Source: a virus
Reading direction: 5' to 3' (one strand)
IMG/VR virus record: IMGVR_UViG_3300027721_000063
Coordinates: 1-27,439 of that record
Length of the DNA stretch: 27,439 nt
The notes below the pieces were generated by a model. That model saw nothing but the letters and a program-made list of their open reading frames with translations, was not told where the DNA came from and ran no database searches. A program made the translations under genes and the position numbers. Shown here piece after piece: positions 8,962-14,038 of the stretch; within the stretch, counting starts at the first letter, position 1; every line of letters starts with the position of its first letter.

Positions 8962-8987
8962 ATCTGCTATAAATAATATTAGCAGAT
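8962..8987 (+). other. Hairpin just upstream of the endonuclease start
   Basis: ATCTGCTA (8962-8969) and TAGCAGAT (8980-8987) form a perfect 8-bp stem with a 10-nt AT loop, four bases before the ATG at 8992. There is no T-run, so it is not a classical terminator. It may control translation of the endonuclease or mark an RNA-processing site. Confidence 0.55.
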
Positions 8988-8991
8988 TATT

Positions 8992-9567
8992 ATGAAAATA
9001 ACGCAAAACGTAATTAATACATATAAAGATAAAGCATCGCAACATATTATTGACTTGTACAGTAAAGGTAATTCTTTTTTAAAAATAAAAAAAGAAATTA
9101 ATATACCATTAGGTCAAATAAAACTTGTTTTATGGGACAGCGGGTTATATGAACCTGCTAACTTAAAAGATACAGTTAAGTGTAAATGTTGTAATTGTAA
9201 ATTAGAAAAAACCTATTTTACAAGATTGCAAATTGTAAATGCTAATTATCTTTGTAAAAGTTGCGTTATTTCTTTAAATGATACACATCAATTAAAGAAA
9301 TTTGGTCTTACTAAAGAAAAATATAATGTTATTTTAAAACAGCAAAATAACGCATGCGCAATTTGTAACACTAAAACAAGTCAAGTTTCTAAAAACAACA
9401 CTATTTGTAGATTAGCAGTTGATCATGACCATAAAACAGGAAAAGTGAGAGGTTTGCTTTGTGGTAGTTGTAATAGAGCTTTAGGTTTATTAAAAGACTC
9501 GATTAGCAATTTACAGAATGCTATTTCTTATCTTAAAGAGAGCGTCAATACAGAAAAAACGGATTAA
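8992..9567 (+). CDS. EndoVII-like HNH endonuclease inside the tmRNA gene, 191 aa
   Basis: This is a likely homing endonuclease. The N-terminus has a helix-turn-helix-like stretch (YSKGNSFLKIKKEINIPLGQ, 24-43), then a Cys pair region (C64, C66, C67, C69 and C88, C91) that could bind zinc. The C-terminal catalytic domain is of the recombination endonuclease VII/HNH type: YNVILKQQNNACAICN (111-126, C122, C125), LAVDHDHKTGKVRGLLC (141-157), CGSCNRALG (C157, C160, N161). D144-H145-D146-H147 would hold the catalytic His and metal ligand. It has no Shine-Dalgarno and follows a hairpin. The flanking sequence is tmRNA on both sides, and only about 40 nt of the insert is non-coding, too little for a group I intron. 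The frame is the same as that of the tag, separated by the TAA at 9565. Confidence 0.9.
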   Translation: MKITQNVINTYKDKASQHIIDLYSKGNSFLKIKKEINIPLGQIKLVLWDSGLYEPANLKDTVKCKCCNCKLEKTYFTRLQIVNANYLCKSCVISLNDTHQLKKFGLTKEKYNVILKQQNNACAICNTKTSQVSKNNTICRLAVDHDHKTGKVRGLLCGSCNRALGLLKDSISNLQNAISYLKESVNTEKTD

Positions 9568-9573
9568 AAAATA
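9561..9573 (+). repeat. Right copy of short direct repeat bounding the tmRNA insert
   Basis: GGATTAAAAAATA overlaps the stop codon of the endonuclease and the start of the restored tmRNA sequence. See the left copy at 8948-8959. Confidence 0.55.
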
Positions 9574-9576
9574 AAC

Positions 9577-9684
9577 GCAAAAGCTAAAATCGCTAATGCA
9601 GTTAAGTCAGTCAAGTCATTCATGACAAATGCTGCTGAGTCTCTCTTCGCTTGCGAAGATGAGCTCTGCCTCATGGCTGCTTAA
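9577..9684 (+). other. tmRNA proteolysis-tag reading frame
   Basis: GCA at 9577 follows AATAAAC, a plausible resume site. The frame encodes 35 residues beginning AKAKIANAV and ending EDELCLMAA, then TAA. The terminal Ala-Ala after a hydrophobic residue is the usual ClpXP/ClpAP-type degron end. It is longer than the E. coli tag (10 encoded codons) and contains two Cys. The stretch TCTTCG-CTTG-CGAAGA (about 9643-9658) inside it can form a 6-bp tetraloop hairpin, as tag ends often do. The exact resume codon is inferred. Confidence 0.6.
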
Positions 9685-9930
9685 CACCATATCTGGATCC
9701 TATTAAAAGATGTGGAATAACAATAGGTTTAGAAGGTCTTGTGATTCTTAGAAATTAAGTGCAAGGGGTCGTGTAGGACTCTTCATCTACATAGGTAGGA
9801 CTCTAAACATAGATAGGTTGGCGACACCTCGTTACCTGGAGTCAACGAAAGTACGAAGTCGTTCTAAGCATGTAGAAAATATAGTGAGAAGATTAGCAAC
9901 ACAGCGGTGCAACTCCGCTCGCCTCCACCA

Positions 9931-10074
9931 ATTTATATAGAACTCGGCAAATCCCTCTCTACAACTGTTCGAAAGGTTGTATGCATGGAACCGTGTCTTC
10001 GTGAGTCATAACAAAACTAGAACATAATCAAGGACGCTTGAGGTTTTTAGGACAAAAAGGCTCACATTAATTTC
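9931..10074 (+). other. Spacer between tmRNA and tRNA-Met, possibly structured RNA
   Basis: There is no ORF here. TACAAC/GTTGTA can pair around TGTTCGAAAG (about 9960-9981). GTGAG (near 10000) can pair with CTCAC (near 10062), and TTTTT/AAAAA flank GGAC-like bases at about 10044-10058. No known RNA family is recognised. It may be processed leader between stable RNAs or an undescribed small RNA. Confidence 0.35.
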
Positions 10075-10146
10075 CGCAGAGAAGAGCACCGGTCGCTCGT
10101 CACGCTCATAACGTGAAGGCAGTGAGTTCGATTCTCACCTCTGCCA
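10075..10146 (+). tRNA. tRNA-Met (CAT), initiator-like
   Basis: The D stem is GAGC/GCTC. The anticodon arm is TCACG-CTCATAA-CGTGA with anticodon CAT, the variable loop AGGCA, and the T arm GTGAG-TTCGATT-CTCAC. The acceptor is CGCAGAG/CTCTGCC: six pairs with C1 opposite C72 unpaired. An unpaired 1-72 position and A11:U24 are hallmarks of bacterial initiator tRNA. However, the anticodon stem lacks the three consecutive G:C pairs of initiators. CCA is not encoded, because a T-run follows the discriminator A. A tRNA-Ile2 with modified C34 is an alternative. Confidence 0.85.
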
Positions 10147-10154
10147 TTTTTTTT

Positions 10155-10230
10155 GCCTGTTTAGCTCAGTTGGTAGAGCACCTCACTTGTAATGAGGATG
10201 TCATCAGTTCAAATCTGATAACAGGCTCCA
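10155..10230 (+). tRNA. tRNA-Thr (TGT)
   Basis: The acceptor GCCTGTT pairs with AACAGGC, followed by TCCA. The D loop contains TTGGTAG. The anticodon arm CCTCA-CTTGTAA-TGAGG has anticodon TGT. The T arm is ATCAG-TTCAAAT-CTGAT. It is a full canonical cloverleaf, 8 nt after tRNA-Met, and reads ACA/ACG-type codons, frequent in the Thr-rich fibre genes here. Confidence 0.95.
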
Positions 10231-10231
10231 C

Positions 10232-10306
10232 TTTAATCATAGAGAGATTCCGAGGTAATGCTCGGTCGTGGGTAACATCGTCTAAAGCCATAGACCTATG
10301 ATTAAA
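10232..10306 (+). ncRNA. Candidate three-way-junction small RNA
   Basis: TTTAATCATAG (10232-10242) pairs perfectly with CTATGATTAAA (10296-10306). Inside are two 5-bp hairpins, CCGAG/CTCGG (10250-10265, loop GTAATG) and GTCTA/TAGAC (10280-10295, loop AAGCCA). The second abuts the outer stem and could stack on it. It lies between two tRNAs, as the T4 stable RNAs C and D lie in the T4 tRNA cluster. The loops are six bases and no anticodon arm is evident, so it is not an ordinary tRNA. Function is unknown. Confidence 0.5.
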
Positions 10307-10442
10307 TATATATGTGCTGGATCCTTTCGAAGCTGCTATAGTGGGAATATTTACGCTCGGGTATCTCTTTAGTCTTTGCACAATAATTTTAGTTAAATTT
10401 TTTATTGCTTTTTTTAAAAAACGCCGCTAGACTACTTGTAAC
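10307..10442 (+). other. Spacer between candidate RNA and tRNA-Glu
   Basis: There is no supported gene. TGTGC (about 10313) and GCACA (about 10378) can pair as a weak outer stem. The remainder is AT-rich with T-runs near 10398-10416. No terminator-strength hairpin is seen. Confidence 0.3.
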
Positions 10443-10517
10443 GGTCTCATCGTCTAACGGTCAGGACATGCGGTTTTCATCCGCATAATCGGAGTTCGAG
10501 TCTCCGTGAGACTGCCA
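10443..10517 (+). tRNA. tRNA-Glu (TTC)
   Basis: GGTCTCA pairs with TGAGACT (one G-T pair at position 1-72), discriminator G, with encoded CCA. The anticodon arm TGCGG-TTTTCAT-CCGCA has anticodon TTC. The T arm is CGGAG-TTCGAGT-CTCCG. The D arm contains ACGGTCAGGA, typical of tRNA-Glu. Confidence 0.95.
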
Positions 10518-10527
10518 TAAATATAAT

Positions 10528-10551
10528 TGCTTCGGCGCTCAATCAGGCTAA
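10528..10551 (+). repeat. Left arm of inverted repeat flanking hsp20
   Basis: TTCGGCGCTCAA (10531-10542) is the perfect reverse complement of 11093-11104. With a few gaps the similarity extends to GGCTAA on the inner side and GC on the outer side. Confidence 0.6.
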
Positions 10552-10575
10552 AGCAAACATATTAACTCGCTTAAT

Positions 10576-10582
10576 AAAGGAG
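10576..10582 (+). promoter_or_regulatory. Strong Shine-Dalgarno of hsp20
   Basis: AAAGGAG lies 7 nt before the ATG at 10590. Most genes in this window lack such a site, so it fixes the start and marks hsp20 as atypical among them. Confidence 0.75.
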
Positions 10583-10589
10583 AACACAT

Positions 10590-11072
10590 ATGACAACACA
10601 CAACACATACACAGTAGGCAGGGTTATTCCTGCATCAGGTGCTGGTTATAGCCAACTTCCAGCCCTGTTTAACGAAAGTTGGTTCAGTGAACTGTTTAAG
10701 GACCTAGATAAGGCATACGATATCCCGAATGCTGTCTATCCTTATAACGTTAAAGCAATTACCGGCAAGGATAAGGTGCCAACTAGCTACACTATTGAAG
10801 TGGCGTTGGCCGGGGTCGGTAAAGAGAACATTAGTGTTAAGGTGCAAGATAGGCATCTGAACATTGATATTAGTAAAGATGAGGAGACAACCGATGAGAT
10901 TATCTCCTACGTCAAGAAAGGTATCAGTAGAAGGAAAGGACAATTGTCTTTCGCTCTCTCTGATAAGACTGACGCAAAAAACATCACATCAACCTACGTA
11001 GACGGTCTCTTGCGAGTTACCGTTCCAGTAGTTCAACCGGAGGTCATCAATATTGACGTAAAGGTTGATTAA
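10590..11072 (+). CDS. Small heat-shock protein, Hsp20/alpha-crystallin family, 160 aa
   Basis: This is an ATP-independent holdase that binds unfolding proteins and forms oligomers in the cytoplasm. The N-terminal arm (about 1-50) has ALFNESWFSELFKDLDKAY, followed by the alpha-crystallin domain: YPYNVKAI, TSYTIEVALAGVGKENISVKVQ (compare Y.IE.ALPG..KEDI.V.V), LNIDISK, YVKKGISRRKGQLSFAL and the signature YVDGLLRVTVPV (GLL in place of G-V-L). The C-terminal VINIDVKV contains an I-x-V-type motif that normally docks on a neighbouring dimer. Length and order are normal. Hsp20 genes are common in T4-like cyanophages. It has a strong Shine-Dalgarno, lies between tRNA genes, is flanked by an inverted repeat, and is visibly less AT-rich than its surroundings, which suggests a separately acquired cassette. 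Confidence 0.93.
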   Translation: MTTHNTYTVGRVIPASGAGYSQLPALFNESWFSELFKDLDKAYDIPNAVYPYNVKAITGKDKVPTSYTIEVALAGVGKENISVKVQDRHLNIDISKDEETTDEIISYVKKGISRRKGQLSFALSDKTDAKNITSTYVDGLLRVTVPVVQPEVINIDVKVD

Positions 11073-11080
11073 GAGTTTAT

Positions 11081-11107
11081 TTTAGCCTTGACTTGAGCGC
11101 CGAAGGC
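11081..11107 (+). repeat. Right arm of inverted repeat flanking hsp20
   Basis: TTGAGCGCCGAA (11093-11104) mirrors 10531-10542. The inner side TTAGCCTTGAC mirrors GGCTAA-type bases of the left arm. The arm also contains TTGACT (11088-11093) followed 16 nt later by TATTAT, a possible promoter for tRNA-Cys. Confidence 0.6.
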
Positions 11108-11130
11108 ATTATTATTCTCTTAATCAAAAC

Positions 11131-11208
11131 GCGTCAATGCCTGAGTAGTCCAAAGGAAGGGTCTGCAAAACCCTAAAGCCGTAGGTGCAAATCCTACTTG
11201 ACGCTCCA
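11131..11208 (+). tRNA. tRNA-Cys (GCA)
   Basis: GCGTCAA pairs with TTGACGC, followed by encoded TCCA. The anticodon arm AGGGT-CTGCAAA-ACCCT has anticodon GCA. The T arm is GTAGG-TGCAAAT-CCTAC. The cysteine-rich adhesins of this phage contain many TGT codons that this tRNA reads by wobble. Confidence 0.93.
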
Positions 11209-11226
11209 TTTTTAACTCTTAAATGA

Positions 11227-11234
11227 AATAAATA
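11227..11234 (+). promoter_or_regulatory. Late-promoter-like box AATAAATA
   Basis: AATAAATATCTATATG: the box ends 5 nt before the ATG of the 87-aa gene. It is the only clear plus-strand example of the box-next-to-start arrangement seen on the minus strand. Confidence 0.4.
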
Positions 11235-11239
11235 TCTAT

Positions 11240-11503
11240 ATGGAACCTTACTCCGTGCACGACAATACAGTTAGATGGTGCGGATTTTTTAAGACAGAGG
11301 AATTAGCGCAAAAATGCTTAGAGGAGAAGGTAGCTATTTTTGCAGTAAAAAAAGATATACTGAGTGTCAAAAAAGAATTACAGCTCAGAAAGGCATCTAA
11401 CGAGCTTCTACATAAACTTAATGATGCACGTAAGTCAATTACCGAAGGAATGCTTCTTTATAAGTTTACAATTGTTTTAGTACCGAAATCATCTGACAAG
11501 TAA
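11240..11503 (+). CDS. Hypothetical small protein, 87 aa
   Basis: I do not recognise this gene. The N-terminal third (SVHDNTVRWCGFFKTEELAQKCLEEK) looks like a small alpha/beta fold. The centre is a lysine/leucine-rich helix (ILSVKKELQLRKASNELLHKL), possibly a coiled coil, and the end is beta-like (LLYKFTIVLVPK). It follows tRNA-Cys and overlaps the 3' end of the convergent methyltransferase gene by 15 bp. No Shine-Dalgarno is present. Confidence 0.6.
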   Translation: MEPYSVHDNTVRWCGFFKTEELAQKCLEEKVAIFAVKKDILSVKKELQLRKASNELLHKLNDARKSITEGMLLYKFTIVLVPKSSDK

Positions 11504-12151
11504 GATATCTAAATCATCTTTAAAAAGTATATCGCTAGGAGGTAAACTTAATGAATCCCAAATTTCTGTTCTTTCTTTTTTAGTTAAGTTTTGTAAATCA
11601 AAAGAATACCCTCCTTTAACTAATTTTTCATAAAATTCTGTTTTTAATAGTATCTCTAAAAATTCATTTTTAAGTATAACTTCTCTTCCCATAGCTACAA
11701 ATTTATCAGCATTAGCATGAATGCTGTAAGGTTCTTGTAACCACACTTCATCGTCTTGAACGTATATAGGTTTAGGAGCTTGTAAGACGAGAATAGTACT
11801 GTCTGGGTACTTAGCAATTATATCCCACACGTTCGGTATCAGATGAAAGCTTTGTTTAAAGATTAAAAGATTGGGTTTAGGCCCGCCATAACTCTCAAAG
11901 TGTTCTTTACGGAATTCGAAACTTTTTATTGTTCGATGATCAACATTATCAATACCTATAATATTTGTACAGTGATTTTTAAAACAGCTTGTAAATACCC
12001 CTGTACCACATCCTACATCTAAAATAGTATCAGTTGGAAGGAGATTAAATGAATTTAACAAGCTAGTACTTTTTATTGCCCAATGATATTCTCTGTTTGT
12101 TACTTCACAGAATTCATTCCAAAGTTCTCGGCCTTTAAGATTTTCTTTCAT
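11489..12151 (-). CDS. Class I SAM-dependent methyltransferase, 220 aa
   Basis: Residues 43-51 (ILDVGCGTG) are motif I of Rossmann-fold methyltransferases, the glycine-rich loop that binds S-adenosylmethionine. NIIGIDNVD (about 63-71) is the second strand ending in the acidic residue that holds the ribose. TILVLQAPKP (about 120-129) fits a later core strand. It has no DPPY/NPPY or PC motif, so a standard DNA N6-adenine or C5-cytosine enzyme is unlikely. The substrate (small molecule, sugar, RNA cap or protein) is undetermined. The gene stands alone on the minus strand between plus-strand genes, sharing a 55-bp upstream region with the divergent deaminase operon. Confidence 0.8.
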   Translation of the reverse strand: MKENLKGRELWNEFCEVTNREYHWAIKSTSLLNSFNLLPTDTILDVGCGTGVFTSCFKNHCTNIIGIDNVDHRTIKSFEFRKEHFESYGGPKPNLLIFKQSFHLIPNVWDIIAKYPDSTILVLQAPKPIYVQDDEVWLQEPYSIHANADKFVAMGREVILKNEFLEILLKTEFYEKLVKGGYSFDLQNLTKKERTEIWDSLSLPPSDILFKDDLDILLVR

Positions 12152-12168
12152 GAGATACTTAATAAAGC

Positions 12169-12197
12169 TTGACTATAGAGGCAAGAGTCTCTATAAT
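12169..12197 (+). promoter_or_regulatory. Near-consensus sigma70 promoter with palindrome in the spacer
   Basis: TTGACT (12169-12174), a 17-nt spacer and TATAAT (12192-12197) form an almost ideal bacterial promoter 10 nt before the ATG at 12207. TATAGAG (12174-12180) and CTCTATA (12189-12195) form a 7-bp inverted repeat covering the spacer and the start of the -10, an operator-like arrangement. Transcription would begin only a few bases before the start codon. Confidence 0.75.
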
Positions 12198-12206
12198 ACT
12201 TAGAGA

Positions 12207-12617
12207 ATGAAGCACTTTAAGAGATTAGAAGAGGTCGCCCAAAGCCTTGTAGAATATAATTCTGATAGGCGCTGTAGACATTTTTCGTTTATTCTTTATA
12301 AGAATCGTCTGATTGCTACTGGAGTTAATAATACGAAAACTCATCCCTTTAATCTTATTAATAGAAAAGTATCAAAAGTTACTGGTGAGGATTACTCCGA
12401 TCAAAAGCATACTTGTTCTGAACTTAACGCTATTTTAAAGCTTAAGCGATTAACTAACATTGATACAAAGAAATGTGTATTAATAAATCTACGCTTTGAT
12501 AGAAATAATAAAATAGCTTTGGCTCGACCGTGTCAAAGTTGTAAAAGTCTACTTAAGTATCACAGTTTTAAAGATGTAATCTGGTCGACTAATAATGGAA
12601 CATATACAAACAGATAG
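12207..12617 (+). CDS. Cytidine-deaminase-like zinc protein, 136 aa
   Basis: The order strand-helix-CxE-PCxxC of the deaminase fold is visible: FSFILYKNRLIATGVN, then HTCSELNAILKLKRL with C70 and E72 (the catalytic C/H-x-E), then LARPCQSCKSLLKY with C109 and C112 as the other zinc ligands. A CxE rather than HxE makes it cytidine-deaminase-like rather than dCMP-deaminase-like. The substrate could be a free nucleoside, a nucleotide or a base in nucleic acid. It is first in a two-gene operon behind a strong sigma70-type promoter and overlaps the dCMP-deaminase-like gene by 23 bp. It has no Shine-Dalgarno and an extremely short leader. Confidence 0.72.
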   Translation: MKHFKRLEEVAQSLVEYNSDRRCRHFSFILYKNRLIATGVNNTKTHPFNLINRKVSKVTGEDYSDQKHTCSELNAILKLKRLTNIDTKKCVLINLRFDRNNKIALARPCQSCKSLLKYHSFKDVIWSTNNGTYTNR

Positions 12618-13026
12618 AATTACCTGGGAGGAGTACGCTCTCCGCTTAGCTGAAGTTGCCTCACTAAGATCTCAAGATCCGAGAACAAACGTAGGGTGCT
12701 GCTTGCTTCGCCCTGACAACACTGTAGCTAGCTTAGGTTATAATGGTGCACCTGCTGGTGTAGAAATAGATTGGAATAATAGAGAAGAAAAACATAAGAG
12801 AGTTATTCATGCCGAGATAAACGCACTCCGTATGATTAAACCAAACGAATGTTATCTAGCCGCTATTACTCATACCCCTTGCAATGATTGTTTAAAGTCT
12901 TTAGCTGCTTACGGTATTAAAAAGGTAGTATATAGAAGTCATTATAACAAAACTCCGGATCATTACAACCCGGAGTTAATTGCTAGTGAATTTGGTATTG
13001 AATTAATTCAGCTTACTTTGACATAG
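12595..13026 (+). CDS. dCMP deaminase-like protein, 143 aa
   Basis: This likely converts dCMP to dUMP, feeding thymidylate synthesis during phage replication. SQDPRTNVGCCLLRPD (26-41) and GYNGAPAGVEIDW (48-60) match the ComEB/Dcd substrate region. IHAEINAL (71-78) has the zinc His72 and catalytic Glu74. THTPCNDCLKSLAAYGIKKVVY contains P95-C96-x-x-C99 and the following conserved helix and strand. The long allosteric insertion of T4 Cd is not evident, so it may be the shorter unregulated type. It starts inside the upstream deaminase gene, implying translational coupling. The next gene is convergent with only 17 bp between. Confidence 0.88.
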   Translation: MEHIQTDRITWEEYALRLAEVASLRSQDPRTNVGCCLLRPDNTVASLGYNGAPAGVEIDWNNREEKHKRVIHAEINALRMIKPNECYLAAITHTPCNDCLKSLAAYGIKKVVYRSHYNKTPDHYNPELIASEFGIELIQLTLT

Positions 13027-13043
13027 TTGCCTCTGTAGGGAAT

Positions 13044-14024
13044 TTATTCGTTACTAGACTCTCTACCGCTTAATTCTCCGCCTCCGGACTTCATATAGTC
13101 TCTATATGCGTCACCGAATTGTTTTGCAAAAGTGTCTCTTTCAACATTACGCATATTCTCTTCACTACCCTCTAAAGCTTCTCCTCCTCCTTCGCCTTCA
13201 GCAGAATCAGTACGAGCAAGAATCTCATTTCTTACAAAGCTATTTAAAATACTCTTAATCTTACTAACGGTAATACCGGAACGCTTTAATGTATCGGCAA
13301 GAGTTTCACCATCTGTTCCTTCTCTAGCACCAGAGTTATCTAAGGCTTGATAAGCTTCAGCTTCTTCTCCCTTAAGCTTACCTGCAGCTACATCTTGAAG
13401 TTCGTAAGTTCCTGCAGATGAGAAACTAGCAGGTGCTTTTTCTTTTACCTCATCTTCGGTATCAGCTACAGGCTCTTCTAGTGTGTTCTGATCTCCAAAT
13501 TCACTTGCAAGTGTCTCCTGCTCATCTTCTATACCCTCTTCACCATCAGTAGCTAAACCTTCTGTCTCACTTGCTACATCTTCAACAGCGGTATTAACAA
13601 CTTCCTTTGTAACTCTCTCGCCAAATTCCTTAGTAGCATCAGCAAGCTTAGAAATAACTCTAGCTGTATAACCACGATAAGCATCGTAATTCTTAAGTCT
13701 CTTAGCTTCAGGATGATCTTCTTTAATCTTGCTAATAATATCTTCTAAAGCTGTCTTAATTGCTTCACGGTAATCATCTTCTGTATTAGCAGGGTTAACA
13801 CCTGTTTCACCAAAAACTCTATTATAAAGATCTTTAGAGATTTTCCTAACAGCTTCTTCTTTTGTAATAGAAAGAGTATCAGCAATATCCTTAATAAGGT
13901 AACCACCTGTCTTTTCAGAGCCGATACCTCTTTCTAAAGAAGAACCAAAAGTTTCGAAGTCAGTTGTTACAGGAGAAAGTTCGTTAAGTAGGCTTTCAAA
14001 GAGTGAATCAAAAGAAGAAGTCAT
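13044..14024 (-). CDS. Acidic protein of unknown function, 326 aa
   Basis: I do not recognise this gene. It is strongly acidic and Glu/Ala/Gly/Ser-rich, with a central low-complexity segment (about residues 150-195, many DE-rich triplets) and probably disordered linkers. Two ordered segments look like winged or helix-turn-helix modules: GYLIKDIADTLSITKEEAVR (about 41-60) and GETLADTLKRSGITVSKIKS (about 239-258). The start SSFDSLFESLLNEL is an amphipathic helix. Highly acidic proteins of this size in T4-like phages include scaffolding-core components, but DNA-mimic or regulatory roles fit equally. It ends the minus-strand run that begins at the amidotransferase. A CATAAATA box lies 6 nt before the ATG. 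Confidence 0.6.
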   Translation of the reverse strand: MTSSFDSLFESLLNELSPVTTDFETFGSSLERGIGSEKTGGYLIKDIADTLSITKEEAVRKISKDLYNRVFGETGVNPANTEDDYREAIKTALEDIISKIKEDHPEAKRLKNYDAYRGYTARVISKLADATKEFGERVTKEVVNTAVEDVASETEGLATDGEEGIEDEQETLASEFGDQNTLEEPVADTEDEVKEKAPASFSSAGTYELQDVAAGKLKGEEAEAYQALDNSGAREGTDGETLADTLKRSGITVSKIKSILNSFVRNEILARTDSAEGEGGGEALEGSEENMRNVERDTFAKQFGDAYRDYMKSGGGELSGRESSNE

Positions 14025-14030
14025 ATTTAT

Positions 14031-14038
14031 TATTTATG
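14031..14038 (-). promoter_or_regulatory. Late-promoter-like box CATAAATA
   Basis: The minus strand reads CATAAATAATAAATATG. The box ends 6 nt before the ATG of the 326-aa gene, the same spacing as at the portal gene. Confidence 0.5.

Larger units (their letters stand above)
8860..9930 (+). ncRNA. ssrA: Transfer-messenger RNA (tmRNA) gene interrupted by an endonuclease ORF
   Basis: The 5' end GGGGGCG (8860-8866) pairs with CGCCTCC (9920-9926), followed by encoded ACCA, giving the 7-bp alanine-tRNA-like acceptor stem. The segment ATTAGATTCGACTGG is the typical tmRNA start. The T arm is AGCGG-TGCAACT-CCGCT (9903-9919). The long P2 helix is visible as CTATATT (8893-8899) with AATATAG (9878-9884) and GCATGC (8900-8905) with GCATGT (9868-9873). 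CAGTAG (8905-8910) with CTACTG (8922-8927) fits the first pseudoknot. The tag frame begins GCA at 9577 and ends TAA at 9684. Between pseudoknot 1 and the tag sits a roughly 610-nt insert with a complete HNH ORF. This is not the permuted order of alphaproteobacterial or cyanobacterial two-piece tmRNAs. tmRNA rescues stalled ribosomes and tags their products. Whether this split gene still works is unknown. Confidence 0.9.

Noticed and set aside
8960-9567. Group I or II intron in the tmRNA
   Set aside because: Only about 40 nt of the insert is non-coding, with no room for a catalytic core. No P7/P3-type pairing or domain V-like hairpin was seen.
10232-10306. Hammerhead or other known self-cleaving ribozyme
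   Set aside because: The three-way junction lacks CUGAUGA and GAAA core elements and I could not match other ribozyme classes.
10113-10381. ORFs in both directions across the tRNA-Met/tRNA-Thr region
   Set aside because: They run through well-formed tRNA cloverleaves and the candidate structured RNA, so they are chance frames.
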